Shown here piece by piece: positions 26,162 to 35,428 of a stretch of DNA of 64,000 bases. Under the pieces are notes generated by a model. That model searched no databases. It was not told where the DNA came from and saw only the letters and a program-made list of their open reading frames with translations. The DNA is from Tectiglobus sp965247245 (GTDB lineage: Bacteria > Pseudomonadota > Alphaproteobacteria > Rhizobiales > Hyphomicrobiaceae): assembly GCA_965247245.1 (NCBI GenBank), contig CBDFGV010000003.1:4402001-4466000 (forward strand), in the 5' to 3' direction. Every line of letters begins with the position of its first letter. Position 1 is the first letter of the stretch. The position numbers and the translations under genes were made by a program.

Positions 26162-27628
26162 ATGGGGTTTCCAACGGCACGACGATTGAACAGCAACGAC
26201 GATAAGCAAAACAAAATTGAATGGGCGCGCCTTGAGTTCGAGCGCGACAAGTTCGAGTCTGAACTCAATATCCGCCGAGAGGAATTGCAAATCCGGCGCG
26301 TGAACATTGAGCGGACGCCCTTTCGAAGTCCTCTATTTCTTGGAATCATGGCGGCAGTGATTTCTCTCCTGGGTAACATCGCAGCCACGATGTATAACGG
26401 GTCGCTGGAGCGCGAAAAGATCGTCGCTCAAAATGAACTTCAGGACCGGCGTTCTCAGGCCAGTTTGGTCTTGGAAGCAGTCAAGACTGGTAACCCTGAT
26501 TCTGCAGCAGAGAATCTGCAGTTTCTTTTAGATGCTCAGTTAATCAGCGATGAGGATGCGACTCTAGCCAACTATCTAAAATCTCGGAAGCCCGGCACAG
26601 GCATATACCTTCCGTCGTCCCAATCTCGCGGCGAATTCACTGATCCGCCGAGGACAGCTGATCCGCGGATAGAGGTGTTTTCCTCACGCGTGCGCTGTCA
26701 GGCCGCTCGCAAAGAACAGCCTTCACTTCCGCGATCCCCGGACACGGATCTTCGCGTTGTGACATGGAACTTAGAGTTTCTGGGTCAATCAGACTCGGGT
26801 CCCGGCGCCAATAAGGATGTTGCATGGCTTGCTTGTGCTCTCGCCTGGCTGGACCCCGATGCGATTGCAATACAAGAGATCGATGGAGCAAATGATCCGA
26901 TGGGTGCACTGGCTCTCCTGACCGAAGAGCTAAAGAGACAAACAAAGGCAAGTTGGATACCTGTCCTCCAGTCGTGCAAGCACCGTCAGATGCTTGGTTT
27001 TCTGGTTCGTCAAGACGCCTATCAAGTGCTGTCAAGCGACGATGTCTGGTATCTGAACACTCGCGCGCGGAATGCATCGGAGGCTTGCAAAGGATTGCGC
27101 CCCGGTCTCGTAGTACAAGTCAAAGCAAGGGACACGCCAGCAGCTAAGGACCATGCTCACCAAGCGATTTCGATTGTAAACCTGCATGCAGACGCCGGAA
27201 GCAGGTCCAGCGACTACGAATCTCGCGAGAAGTTGCGGCAGACCCTTCCGCACCTCGCACAAGACGAGGCAATTGTCGCAAGTGATCGACGTTTGATTGT
27301 ATTGGGTGACTTCAACGCTATTGGCAACTCAACTGGTATCTCCTCAAGTGATGAGGCACTAGCATTCGCAAAGGCGTTTGCAGAAATTCCGACCCGGCCG
27401 ATGACACTCGCGACGACTGGCGAGACTTGTACTTACATTTGGAGGAGTGACTGCGTGGCTATCGATCACATCGCGATAGATCGGCGGTTTCCAAATGCTG
27501 ATCAAGCGGCTGGTCGCTCCTTCGGATATTGCACGATCGCCAAGCAATTCGGCATTGGAGAGAGGAGCCTTGCTGCCCGGGAGTTGCTGTCCGATCACTG
27601 CCCCGTCGTTATTGATTTGCCTATGTGA
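26162..27628 (+). CDS. membrane-anchored endonuclease/exonuclease/phosphatase-fold protein
   Basis: A roughly 488-residue protein. Residues 15-55 are a charged helix (ARLEFERDKFESELNIRREE), residues 63-83 a membrane segment (FLGIMAAVISLLGNIAATMY), then a helical linker with LVLEAVKTGNPDSAAENLQF. From about residue 205 comes a DNase I/EEP fold: VTWNLEFLG, the metal Glu in AIQEID, VNLHADAG, LGDFNAIG and the terminal SDHCPV, so the active site is complete. EEP enzymes cut DNA, RNA or phosphoesters. A GTG start ten codons upstream (26132) is also open; no ribosome site decides. It is transcribed alone. A membrane-tethered nuclease could be an effector, but housekeeping roles are not excluded. Confidence 0.85.
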   Translation: MGFPTARRLNSNDDKQNKIEWARLEFERDKFESELNIRREELQIRRVNIERTPFRSPLFLGIMAAVISLLGNIAATMYNGSLEREKIVAQNELQDRRSQASLVLEAVKTGNPDSAAENLQFLLDAQLISDEDATLANYLKSRKPGTGIYLPSSQSRGEFTDPPRTADPRIEVFSSRVRCQAARKEQPSLPRSPDTDLRVVTWNLEFLGQSDSGPGANKDVAWLACALAWLDPDAIAIQEIDGANDPMGALALLTEELKRQTKASWIPVLQSCKHRQMLGFLVRQDAYQVLSSDDVWYLNTRARNASEACKGLRPGLVVQVKARDTPAAKDHAHQAISIVNLHADAGSRSSDYESREKLRQTLPHLAQDEAIVASDRRLIVLGDFNAIGNSTGISSSDEALAFAKAFAEIPTRPMTLATTGETCTYIWRSDCVAIDHIAIDRRFPNADQAAGRSFGYCTIAKQFGIGERSLAARELLSDHCPVVIDLPM

Positions 27629-28013
27629 GCAGGCACACCGCCAAAGGCACGAAGATCAGAGGCGCTCTCAATCTGGCGCCAAAACTTCGCCAGCCTATTT
27701 CACCCCCCGGTTGAGCGCATCACCGTAAAGCTTAAGCCACTAAGCGGACGCGATGTGAACCTATTTCCTATAAAAAAGATGGGCCACTCGCGGCCGCTTG
27801 TGCTCGAACTCGAAGCAAGTAAAATTCACGGAATTTCTCTACTTGCACGTTTCTTTATTCGCGTTCTTATTGCATGCAAACCATTGCTTCAGCGAAGGTT
27901 TAGGACGTCGTACGTATAATTGCGCAGGCGTAGCTGCCGAGCAAGTTCCGGTAATCAGATAAGCCGGAACTTGACGAAAATTCCCTATCGGATCGAGCCA
28001 TCAAATAGGAAGT
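27629..28013. other. intergenic region with convergent gene ends
   Basis: Two genes converge here. No gene is supported. The one notable element is the hairpin at 27942-27973. Confidence 0.4.
27942..27973 (-). terminator. 10-bp hairpin
   Basis: A perfect stem, CAAGTTCCGG / CCGGAACTTG with a 12-base loop, lies about 40 bases past the stop of the 42-residue gene on the minus strand. It could end that transcript, although no T-run follows. Confidence 0.45.
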
Positions 28014-28142
28014 CTATTTCTTCTGCATCTTCACTTTCTGGCGATCTTGGAGTTTTTGATGCATTTTTTCCTTATAGGTTTTGCTATCTTTTTCATCAAC
28101 TGGGCTGGCATCTTTATCAGTTCGCTCGGTGGATTTATTCAT
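28014..28142 (-). CDS. 42-residue lysine-rich microprotein
   Basis: A short gene found by looking downstream of the 155-residue membrane protein. It begins ATG 15 bases after that gene's stop, with TTGGAG six to seven bases upstream, and encodes MNKSTERTDKDASPVDEKD, then a helix rich in Lys and Gln (KEKMHQKLQDRQKVKMQKK-like). The product is highly charged, has no hydrophobic core and is probably disordered or helical on binding. Spacing and ribosome site argue for a real operon partner of the membrane protein. I know no family. It could be chance, but an in-frame ATG with this site so close to a stop is uncommon. Confidence 0.5.
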   Translation of the reverse strand: MNKSTERTDKDASPVDEKDSKTYKEKMHQKLQDRQKVKMQKK

Positions 28143-28157
28143 ATTTGACTCCAATCT

Positions 28158-28625
28158 TTAGAGCACGTTAATAATTACATATGTTGCATGCAACGCCACG
28201 CCGCCAAGAAGGATATATCTTGCCAAATACAAATGGCTCGCTTTGGCATCGTTGACGGCTGTGTTCCTTCTATACGCAACTGAAAAGTCTATTATTCGAT
28301 CATCAAAAAAGTCCTCATCATTTGGAGGATGCACCCCATATTTATCGAGTACTTTCTCCGGTTCAGTAACTGCTTCGTAAGTCGCAATGTTTGTCGCCCA
28401 CAACGATATAAGAATAGATAAGATCATCAGAAGGACTCCGCAGATAAAGATCCATTTCTCAGTCTCTCCAGATATTCTAATGTTTTTGAAAGGGAGTAGT
28501 ACAAATGCAGAATAAACAGTTGTAAGTGTTAGGTTGTTCTTTGCGTGCTCGGACAGCGTTTTTCCACGCTCATTTTCTTCTTCATATAGGGTTTTAAAGA
28601 AACTGTACTGCCTCTCTGTTGCCAT
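28158..28625 (-). CDS. small membrane protein, SLATT/Pycsar-effector-like layout
   Basis: A 155-residue protein. An N-terminal charged helix (FFKTLYEEENERGKTLSEHAKNN) leads into hydrophobic segments at about residues 32-46 and 58-78 (WIFICGVLLMILSILISLWAT), a soluble part (about 80-125), and a last hydrophobic helix, YILLGGVALHATYVIINVL. The layout of a short helix, a hairpin of membrane helices and a further helix resembles small two-to-four-helix effectors of bacterial immune loci, but I cannot match a named family. It is followed after 15 bases by the 42-residue lysine-rich gene. The frame is clean and the composition AT-rich. Confidence 0.62.
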   Translation of the reverse strand: MATERQYSFFKTLYEEENERGKTLSEHAKNNLTLTTVYSAFVLLPFKNIRISGETEKWIFICGVLLMILSILISLWATNIATYEAVTEPEKVLDKYGVHPPNDEDFFDDRIIDFSVAYRRNTAVNDAKASHLYLARYILLGGVALHATYVIINVL

Positions 28626-29019
28626 TTAATACACTTCCGCTTATCAATTGGTCGTTGGTTATTGTTATCGCAAAGATATTGGTGCCGTTCGCCTTCTGTT
28701 TGTGAATCTGTTCAATAATTGGCACGATAGCCGTTCAGTTCTTCTCCTGCAAGACACTCGTTCGTCAACAAGCGGTCCTAAGAACTTGAAGCAAGATTGG
28801 AGCGTGCAATCAGTTCCCCGAAGCGAAAGTGGACGTCGCCGCATCAAGATTTGCCGCCATACAGAAACGCCGAGAAGTCCCGCAGGGCCGACGTTCACGA
28901 CAATGGCTGGCGACTAGCGCTAGGATCTTAGTTAGTGTTTCTTGCGCACTGTTCGCAATCTATTTCCAGCTTTGAGCAGACAGCATCAGATCACAATGTG
29001 ATGGCATGGCAAGTTTGGC
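28626..29019. other. intergenic stretch without a supported gene
   Basis: Promoter side of the small membrane-protein gene. Short frames on both strands lack starts or resemblance. I see nothing else. Confidence 0.4.
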
Positions 29020-29282
29020 GTGTCCTCCCCATCTGTTGAACAACTTGACCTTTTGCGCTGGATACCGGAGCACACGCCACACATCGAGTGTCCGGAAACG
29101 ACCGGTGCATCGGCGATCTACCGCAACACGTCGCCGCTCACGCAGAGGACTACGGCCGCGTATCTCGGCGTCGGTCACTTTTTCTCTCTAGAAGGCCTCG
29201 GCTAGCTGCGAAACTGGCCCGTCATCCAAAGCAAATACGATGACGATCACTGAGCCATAAAGCATGCCACTTTGGTTCACCC
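29020..29282 (+). pseudogene. decayed excisionase-like HTH gene, copy 2
   Basis: The plus-strand frame gives ETTGASAIYRNTSPLTQRTTAAYLGVGHFFSLEGLG and then a stop at 29203. LTQRTTAAYLGVG is the first helix and turn of an HTH_17/excisionase domain; the recognition helix is scrambled, and after the stop the homology to copy 1 continues at DNA level up to the sequence GGTTCACC. It is more protein-like than copy 1 in the first helix (AAYLGV against TAHHGV) but is cut by the stop. Both copies must come from one ancestor. Confidence 0.6.
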
Positions 29283-29703
29283 GAGTAATTCGGGTACGGG
29301 ATGATAGGGGGGCGGCGAAGCCATGCTCAAGTTCGGTATCATCGTTTTGAATTGTCGTTGTGCAGAGATTGCTGACGTGAGTGGGATGAGGGGCCTCGAT
29401 CCATTGACTTCGGCTCTCACCGGAAACGCACGTCCCTCGTGCAAGGCAACAGTTGGCCCTTGAAACGGCAGCAGACTCCTCAAGCCAATAACGAGCAACC
29501 AATTGCACAGCTCTACTAAACTACCGTTTCCCGTCAATACTTGTCATCCTCAGACGAATGACGTTAACATTTAGTGCGCCTATACTCTTTCGACAGGCTG
29601 ATAGCTCATCGCTAATTCTGATTGGCTACAAAAGACGAGGAGACAATCGATCTAGCGAACGATACTCACCTGAAGTACATGTACCCACTCTATCCACAAT
29701 TCT
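29283..29703. other. intergenic region before the TPR gene
   Basis: There is no supported gene. It holds the right edge of the HTH repeat and the likely promoter of the 537-residue TPR gene. A GAGGAG sequence near 29637 is too far from the ATG to serve as its ribosome site. Confidence 0.4.
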
Positions 29704-31317
29704 ATGAATTTTATTACCATGAACAATTATCAATCGACCAAGCATACTTGCCGTAGCGAACCACCACTCTTTCCATTGAGGCAAATACTATCGGCTACAG
29801 TATCATGGTTATGGAAACGACATAGACTGGTTTTTCTCATATTCGTCATCGCCTCGTATCTAGCCTTTTTCAATTACCTTCATGAGCAGCCAAAAGTAGT
29901 CTTCTTGGGGGGCTTCTCTGTGCCAAAGAAGATTATTGAGGCAGGCATTACCGAAAAAACGATCCGCAATCATCTTCGCCACGCACTCATCAAAATTCAC
30001 ACCGAAGCAGATTCAAGTGCTCCGATTGCAACACACATTTATGCTGATAAAATTGATGGTAGTGCACCGGAGGAACTCAGTCAGTCGATCACGAAGATCT
30101 CCTTCGGCATAGTAAGCAGCGAGTTCAGCATAGCATCACTCATCGCAGCAGTATTCTTTTTGCCAAGACACACGTTAGAAGGCCGAGTGCTGTGTGCATC
30201 GCCTGATTGCAAGATTGAGGAAGCGAGACTTACTCTCACAATACGTGTCGGAAAAGCCGAACACTTCGACGCGATGACCTTCCCACCGGGTAAATATAAT
30301 AAATACTTTGATGAGGTTGCAGTACAAGTGTGGGAAAGACTCCGCCCAATCGTGGCAGCAGTGTATCTGAGTCGATCTAAAGATAACGCCCAAAAACAAC
30401 GGGGCTTGAGACTGGTTCAAAAGATCGTGCGAAGCGGTGGCTTGGACAAGGCATGGGCGTTAAATCTTCTCGGCGTCTATCATGAAGAAAATAAGAACCT
30501 CGATCTGGCGTTACAGTCGTACAAGCGTGCTATTAGAGAAAACAGAAACTTGTGGTTAGCTAATTTCAATATCGCGAGATTATTTATACAGCAGAAAAAG
30601 CTCGATGCTTCTATTTCTTTATTAATACGTGTCACGCAAGAGACACCAAACTCTGCTATTCCTTATTATCTATTAGCGGGCTTAATGCTCGAGCATATAT
30701 CGCGGTGCAGAAGCAAGTGCAAGTTCCGCTTGGAAGATGTACATTTTCATTTAAGACGCGGGAAAGAAATTGATCCAAATAATTATCACGGGCGCTTGGT
30801 GGCAGCAAGCGTGCTTTTTGAAGAGGGCAAGCATGCTGAATCGCTAAGTGAACTAGATCATGCGATTTCTATCGATCAAAGACGAATCCCAGCGTATTTG
30901 GATAAATCCAGAGCCTTGCGGCGCATGCATCCAGGAAACAACAATCTTCACGTAAAGCCTCTCCTGAAGTTATACGATTTGGACAAAAACAGTGCGCGTG
31001 CGGTCACTGCGATTGCGACTGAGCTTCGCTCGCTAGGTTATTATTCGAAGATGGAAGACGTTCTGACCGAATATCTATCGAATAATCCAAGTGATAAGGA
31101 TGTGCGTTTTCATATGACGTTTTTACAATACTGGGTACATTTTTACTCAGAAAAAAGTTGGGAATGCAGTTCAGAAAAGCGACGGCTCGAGAATATTATC
31201 AGGAACTCTTCATTGCTCTTGACCTCCGGTTTTGGCAGTCGTCGAGGAAGCGATGGTGGTCGGGTGGAGTTTATCAAACGAGTGAGTGAAAGCTACTGGA
31301 GGGGGTTGAAGTGTTAG
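29704..31317 (+). CDS. membrane-anchored TPR protein
   Basis: A 537-residue protein of unknown role. Residues about 42-60 (LVFLIFVIASYLAFFNYL) form one membrane helix after a basic N-terminus, so the bulk faces the periplasm or is anchored cytoplasmic. A first domain of about 180 residues has no recognisable family. From about residue 240 come TPR repeats: AWALNLLGVYHEENKNLDLALQSYKRAI, LWLANFNIARLFIQQKKLDASISLL and several later ones. The start may be this ATG or the one five codons later; no ribosome site is clear. It lies upstream of the pentapeptide-repeat gene on the same strand. The AT-rich composition fits a transferred gene. Confidence 0.72.
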   Translation: MNFITMNNYQSTKHTCRSEPPLFPLRQILSATVSWLWKRHRLVFLIFVIASYLAFFNYLHEQPKVVFLGGFSVPKKIIEAGITEKTIRNHLRHALIKIHTEADSSAPIATHIYADKIDGSAPEELSQSITKISFGIVSSEFSIASLIAAVFFLPRHTLEGRVLCASPDCKIEEARLTLTIRVGKAEHFDAMTFPPGKYNKYFDEVAVQVWERLRPIVAAVYLSRSKDNAQKQRGLRLVQKIVRSGGLDKAWALNLLGVYHEENKNLDLALQSYKRAIRENRNLWLANFNIARLFIQQKKLDASISLLIRVTQETPNSAIPYYLLAGLMLEHISRCRSKCKFRLEDVHFHLRRGKEIDPNNYHGRLVAASVLFEEGKHAESLSELDHAISIDQRRIPAYLDKSRALRRMHPGNNNLHVKPLLKLYDLDKNSARAVTAIATELRSLGYYSKMEDVLTEYLSNNPSDKDVRFHMTFLQYWVHFYSEKSWECSSEKRRLENIIRNSSLLLTSGFGSRRGSDGGRVEFIKRVSESYWRGLKC

Positions 31318-31959
31318 CAGGCACAATTGGATAGGTCTAGTATCCGCTGGCCTCTTGGCAGTTTATCTATCGTGAGTGCTCGTTACTGTGGTTGTCTTGA
31401 TAGTAGTCCCCAGCGTGCGCTTTGGCCATTCGCGACAAGAGCGTATTGCGTTGCAAGCGCTTATTGCCGATAGCGGACGTGATCGGTGGACAATCGTGCG
31501 TCTAATGGATGTCTTCCATTGGGATCCTAGCTAGTGAACTGGCCTTTAAAAACGGACCTGATTTGCTCGATATTGGTTCTTCCGCGTCGGGCCAAGTCCG
31601 GAAAATGATTGGTGCAGAACGGCTGAAGGAGCGTGCTTTCTGAGATGCCCGGCCGAAGCCAGAGTTATTGTAGTACACCGCACTTCGGCCCCAAGACCTG
31701 TTTCGATGGAAACTCTCTGACGTTCGCAGTCGCAGGCAACACATCTGCCAGACGAAAAGTTTTGACCCAAAAGAGACGATGATGGCTTGAGGTTGACTGC
31801 ACACAGGTTGGCCGCCAATGTGAAGTAGTGGACAGAGGTGTTTGGCAGCAACTCAATACAGCATCGCCACCAACTGCAGCCGGACTCTTCTTAGAATATA
31901 AACGGAGGTCCAAAGTCTGCAGCTATTGCCAACCAATACATTTAAAGCGAGCCGAAATA
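31318..31959. other. 640-base spacer with degenerate dispersed repeats
   Basis: There is no supported gene. Bases 31420-31490 (CCATTCGCGACAAGAGCG, then GATAGCGGACGTG) and 31534-31610 (GAACTGGCCT...GTCGGGCCAA) resemble decayed spacer repeats typical of Bradyrhizobiaceae. The second block is related to 6733-6790. Confidence 0.4.
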
Positions 31960-34329
31960 ATGAACCCTAGCGAAGTAAGACGATATTCCGACATATCAAC
32001 GAGATCGTGGGTCGCTCTTAGCGGAATCGTAGCTTACCTTGCAATAGTCACTGCAGACATTAGTCATATAGACTTACTTCTCGATACTTATATGCGACTG
32101 CCCTTACTTGCAATCGATGTTCCGCTGACAAATTTTGGATTATTTGGCCCCATTATTCTGCTAGTGTCATTTCTTGGCGCTACGATAGCTTACGCGCAAT
32201 GGAATATTGCAGCCAATCAGGCTACAAACACTGATTCTGATCCGTTGCTTCTAGACTTGGAGCCAAAGGATAAAGTCGGCGGAAGCACAGACGCTCGAAT
32301 CGATTTTTTGAAAGTAGGGATGCCGACCGCAAGCGTGCTTGTCTTACTTTATATCCAATTAACTTTCTTGCCCCTGCATAATCATAGTTTGACCGCAACT
32401 CATCAACTCCTCGTTTGTTGTGCGACGTTTGCGGCTTTATACCTAAGCATGGGAGTCGACCTTGCGCGCCATCCATCTGTAAAAATGGCTCTCATTGACT
32501 GTATATCGGGGGTATCAAAATCCAGATCACAATGTATAAAATTATCCATAGGTGCGCTCACGAGTTTCTTCTCTGTTTTCGTGGCAACGACACCCGACAG
32601 TTTAATTGACTCGATGCTTTCAAAAACCTACCTGAGCGTCTCTATACCATATAAAGATCTGTCATCGCAAAATGACGAAGTAATAGATATCGAAGAAAAT
32701 AAAAGTGCCGGACCATGGTCATTAAACCGCAGGGCATTCTTTCTAACTGCTTGGTTATTGGAGCGATCAATTTCCCGGGACACCACATACAAACACACTT
32801 GGTTCAATAGAAACTTGGTTGTAACGACTCACGATTTTGTGCGAGATCGCGATTATCGTATGGCTCTGAACGATGACAGTTTCAACCAATTTAGTCACAA
32901 TTTAAGAGGTCGCAATCTGCGCTACGCTCGTCTTGATTTAGCTGATCTCCACCTGACAGATCTCACAAAGGCGGACTTGCGGGGGGCGTTCCTACGTTGG
33001 ACCGATCTACGTGGAGCAAGCCTCTTAAAAGCCAACCTTGTCGGTGCCGATCTGTTTCGAGCTAATCTCGACGGTGCCAATCTTCATGAGGCTAGACTTC
33101 ATGCAGCTAGATTGCGCGGCGCGTCGGCCCGCGGAGCGTTTTTTCTTCGAGCGTCGCTACAAGGGGCGGATCTAAGTTCTAGCATACTGGATGGCTCTGA
33201 AATGAGGAAGGCATATCTACACGGTGCGGATCTCCGCGGCGCCTCCTTGCGGGCTGTTGATTTTAGCAAAGCAAGAATAATTGGGGCGAGCCTAATTGTT
33301 CCGTCATCGAAGTCACCTCTATGGGATGGAGCTTATTTCAGAAAAGCTAGATTATGGGGCACAAATTTTCCTACATCCAACAATGAGAATGGCACGAATG
33401 CCGGTCTTTTCGTGAAGGCTAGGTTTTTTCCGACAGAAACATCGTATGTTAGAAAGTTAATATATAGGTATGGCTTGATAAATTATGCCCAAAGACTTAG
33501 TGCTGGAGAAATTGAGGCTATTTCTTGTGAACTGAGGGATGATGGAAATTGGGGTCATTCTAAAGGGAAGGCCTACGAGAATGGGGCGGATTGTGAGCTG
33601 CCCGAAGACGTGATAACAGCAATTAAAAACGCAGATTATGAAAAGTTTAAGATAGCAATAATTAAGAGTTATGCGGGATTGATGCCACCCTTTTCCATCA
33701 AGGAGGTTGTCAATAAGATGAAACCACTTTTTCTAACTGGCGATACGGATGATCAATTGGTAAGAAAACCTATCGGCATAAAGAAAAGCAACATTAAAGA
33801 GTTGGCCGATAAATTTAGTCGGATTCTATGTTTCGATCCAACTCACAAAGCGTTCATAAGTGCTAGGCTAGTTCGAATTATGAGTTCTTGGGATAATTTT
33901 ACAGAGGCGTTCTCAAAGGAAGATAAAATGGTTCTCCAGGCAGCACTGGCAGAGAGAGTTAACTTTATCAAGTCGGATAAAGCGGTTTACTGCCCGGCCG
34001 CACAGAAACTTCCGATTCAGTTAAAAGCTGTGTTGCACCTATTGTATGACAGTTGGCGCGACGAGAAGGCTATCGCACCGGAGGGGACGAGGCCCCCTAT
34101 TGTTAGCCCCAAGAGATCACTGAAACTTGGTGGGTCGAAAGGGCAGATGTTGAAGCAGCTGGACGGGCGCGGTCAGATTGAGAACAGGAAACCTAGTTCG
34201 CCGCGACCTGGCCTCGATGCGGCTAGAGAACAGCCTCGTTCGAAGGCGGAGGCCATGCGCCGGCTTGAAGAGGCGTTGAATCGAGAGGAGGCGCGTGACC
34301 GCGATTCTGGCCAACTCATGGATAAGTAG
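31960..34329 (+). CDS. membrane protein with pentapeptide repeats
   Basis: A 789-residue protein. The N-terminal 220 residues carry about five hydrophobic segments (VALSGIVAYLAIVTA, FGLFGPIILLVSFLGATIAYA, ASVLVLLYIQLTFL, LLVCCATFAALYL, GALTSFFSVFVAT). Residues about 310-460 are pentapeptide repeats of the A(D/N)Lxx type (ADLRGAFLRWTDLRGASLLK and on), which fold as a right-handed beta-helix. The C-terminal 330 residues are soluble and unassigned, ending in a charged, Arg-rich tail. The ATG at 31960 is at the head of the membrane part; the frame is open 44 codons further up but without merit. Such proteins are common, unexplained, and often near island genes. Confidence 0.75.
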   Translation: MNPSEVRRYSDISTRSWVALSGIVAYLAIVTADISHIDLLLDTYMRLPLLAIDVPLTNFGLFGPIILLVSFLGATIAYAQWNIAANQATNTDSDPLLLDLEPKDKVGGSTDARIDFLKVGMPTASVLVLLYIQLTFLPLHNHSLTATHQLLVCCATFAALYLSMGVDLARHPSVKMALIDCISGVSKSRSQCIKLSIGALTSFFSVFVATTPDSLIDSMLSKTYLSVSIPYKDLSSQNDEVIDIEENKSAGPWSLNRRAFFLTAWLLERSISRDTTYKHTWFNRNLVVTTHDFVRDRDYRMALNDDSFNQFSHNLRGRNLRYARLDLADLHLTDLTKADLRGAFLRWTDLRGASLLKANLVGADLFRANLDGANLHEARLHAARLRGASARGAFFLRASLQGADLSSSILDGSEMRKAYLHGADLRGASLRAVDFSKARIIGASLIVPSSKSPLWDGAYFRKARLWGTNFPTSNNENGTNAGLFVKARFFPTETSYVRKLIYRYGLINYAQRLSAGEIEAISCELRDDGNWGHSKGKAYENGADCELPEDVITAIKNADYEKFKIAIIKSYAGLMPPFSIKEVVNKMKPLFLTGDTDDQLVRKPIGIKKSNIKELADKFSRILCFDPTHKAFISARLVRIMSSWDNFTEAFSKEDKMVLQAALAERVNFIKSDKAVYCPAAQKLPIQLKAVLHLLYDSWRDEKAIAPEGTRPPIVSPKRSLKLGGSKGQMLKQLDGRGQIENRKPSSPRPGLDAAREQPRSKAEAMRRLEEALNREEARDRDSGQLMDK

Positions 34330-34337
34330 GCACTGAG

Positions 34338-34765
34338 TTAGGTCCATCTGCTTTCATTCTCATAGTCCATTGTGCTGAGGTAGCCCGGTTTCGAATGCCT
34401 CCGCGGCGGATTATGGAGTCGCTCGATGTAGTCGAACATATCGCAACGGGCCGCATCACGTGCCTTATACGTTCTCGCTGCCGAGCGTCCGGTTTTCAAT
34501 GTCGAGAAGGAGTTGTCGACCGCAGCGTTGTCCCAGACGTTGCCGGTTCGCGACAACGAGAGTCGATGTGGTGTGCCGCCAATCAGCCGCTCAAAATCCT
34601 CACTTGTGTATTCGCAGCCACGGTCGGAGCGGTGCAGCAATTCACGCGGTCGCTCCGTTGCCAGAGCACCATCAATAATGCATGGGCGATGAGGCCCGTG
34701 ACCATGCGATCCGGCATCGACCAACCGATAACCAGGCGTGAGTATCCAACAGTCGCTCTTGCCTA
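34338..34765 (-). pseudogene. IS3-family transposase (OrfB) fragment, frameshifted
   Basis: This is the last third of an IS3-type integrase-core transposase. Upstream in one frame it reads YSRLVIGWSMPDRMVTGL and HALLMVLWQR; after a frameshift near 34655 it continues ELLHRSDRGCEYTSEDFERL, TGNVWDNAAVDNSF and FDYIERLHNPPRRHSKPGYL. The second catalytic Asp is in HRSDRG; the catalytic Glu of the usual AAMESFF motif is replaced (AAVDNSF). The first part of the gene and OrfA are missing, and no terminal inverted repeats were identified. It is dead. Confidence 0.85.
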
Positions 34766-35428
34766 ATCAGAACACTTCGGCCAGTGGCCTGAACGCCGAA
34801 GAGAACGAAGCAGGTTTCGGAGCTAAAGCCGACGCAAGCCATTAAAGCTAACGCATTCATTGAATTGTGCGCTGCAAAGTCGTGAGCACCTGCCTTCGAT
34901 CGTAACTGGCACATCAGTGTTGCGCATGAGCACAGCGTCTCTTGTGGGGCAGGCCCGGAAAGCATCGACTTCAGCAATACTTTTCTGCTCTCACCCTGAG
35001 AGCAGACGTTGACTTGGGGGAACGGACCGCATCGGGATCGAAAACTGGAACGACAGCTAATGGTATCTCACGCCGCTCGACGCTTGGCAGAGATTGGGGA
35101 CTCTGAAATCTGCCAACAAGTATTGCGTTGTAAAGTGCGGGGACTTGACCGCACCACTTCTGAGAGTGGACACTGCTGTAGCAGAGTGCTGATCTCCCCG
35201 TACCGCATCGGATCGTCCGGTTTCTGGGAACTCCGAGTATCGCCGCCTGACGGCCCATGGCGAACCGTAGTTTCTTGGCCAACTAAATACTAGACCTGAT
35301 AAACAACCACTCCGGCAGTAGCGAAACTGGCTTTTCAGAAGTTGACGCAATCAGATTTCGATTGTCACTTGCGCGCCGAAGCATTACCGGTACTTATTGG
35401 TTTTCTCACTATTCATTGGAACGTCGCT
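34766..35428. other. 660-base stretch without a supported gene
   Basis: This lies between the IS3 remnant and the amidase gene. Frames of about 100 codons on the minus strand are not protein-like. It holds the promoter of the amidase gene and probably flanking DNA of the lost insertion. Confidence 0.4.

Noticed and set aside
34338..34765. Active IS3 element
   Set aside because: Only the last third of OrfB remains, with a frameshift and a changed catalytic Glu region.
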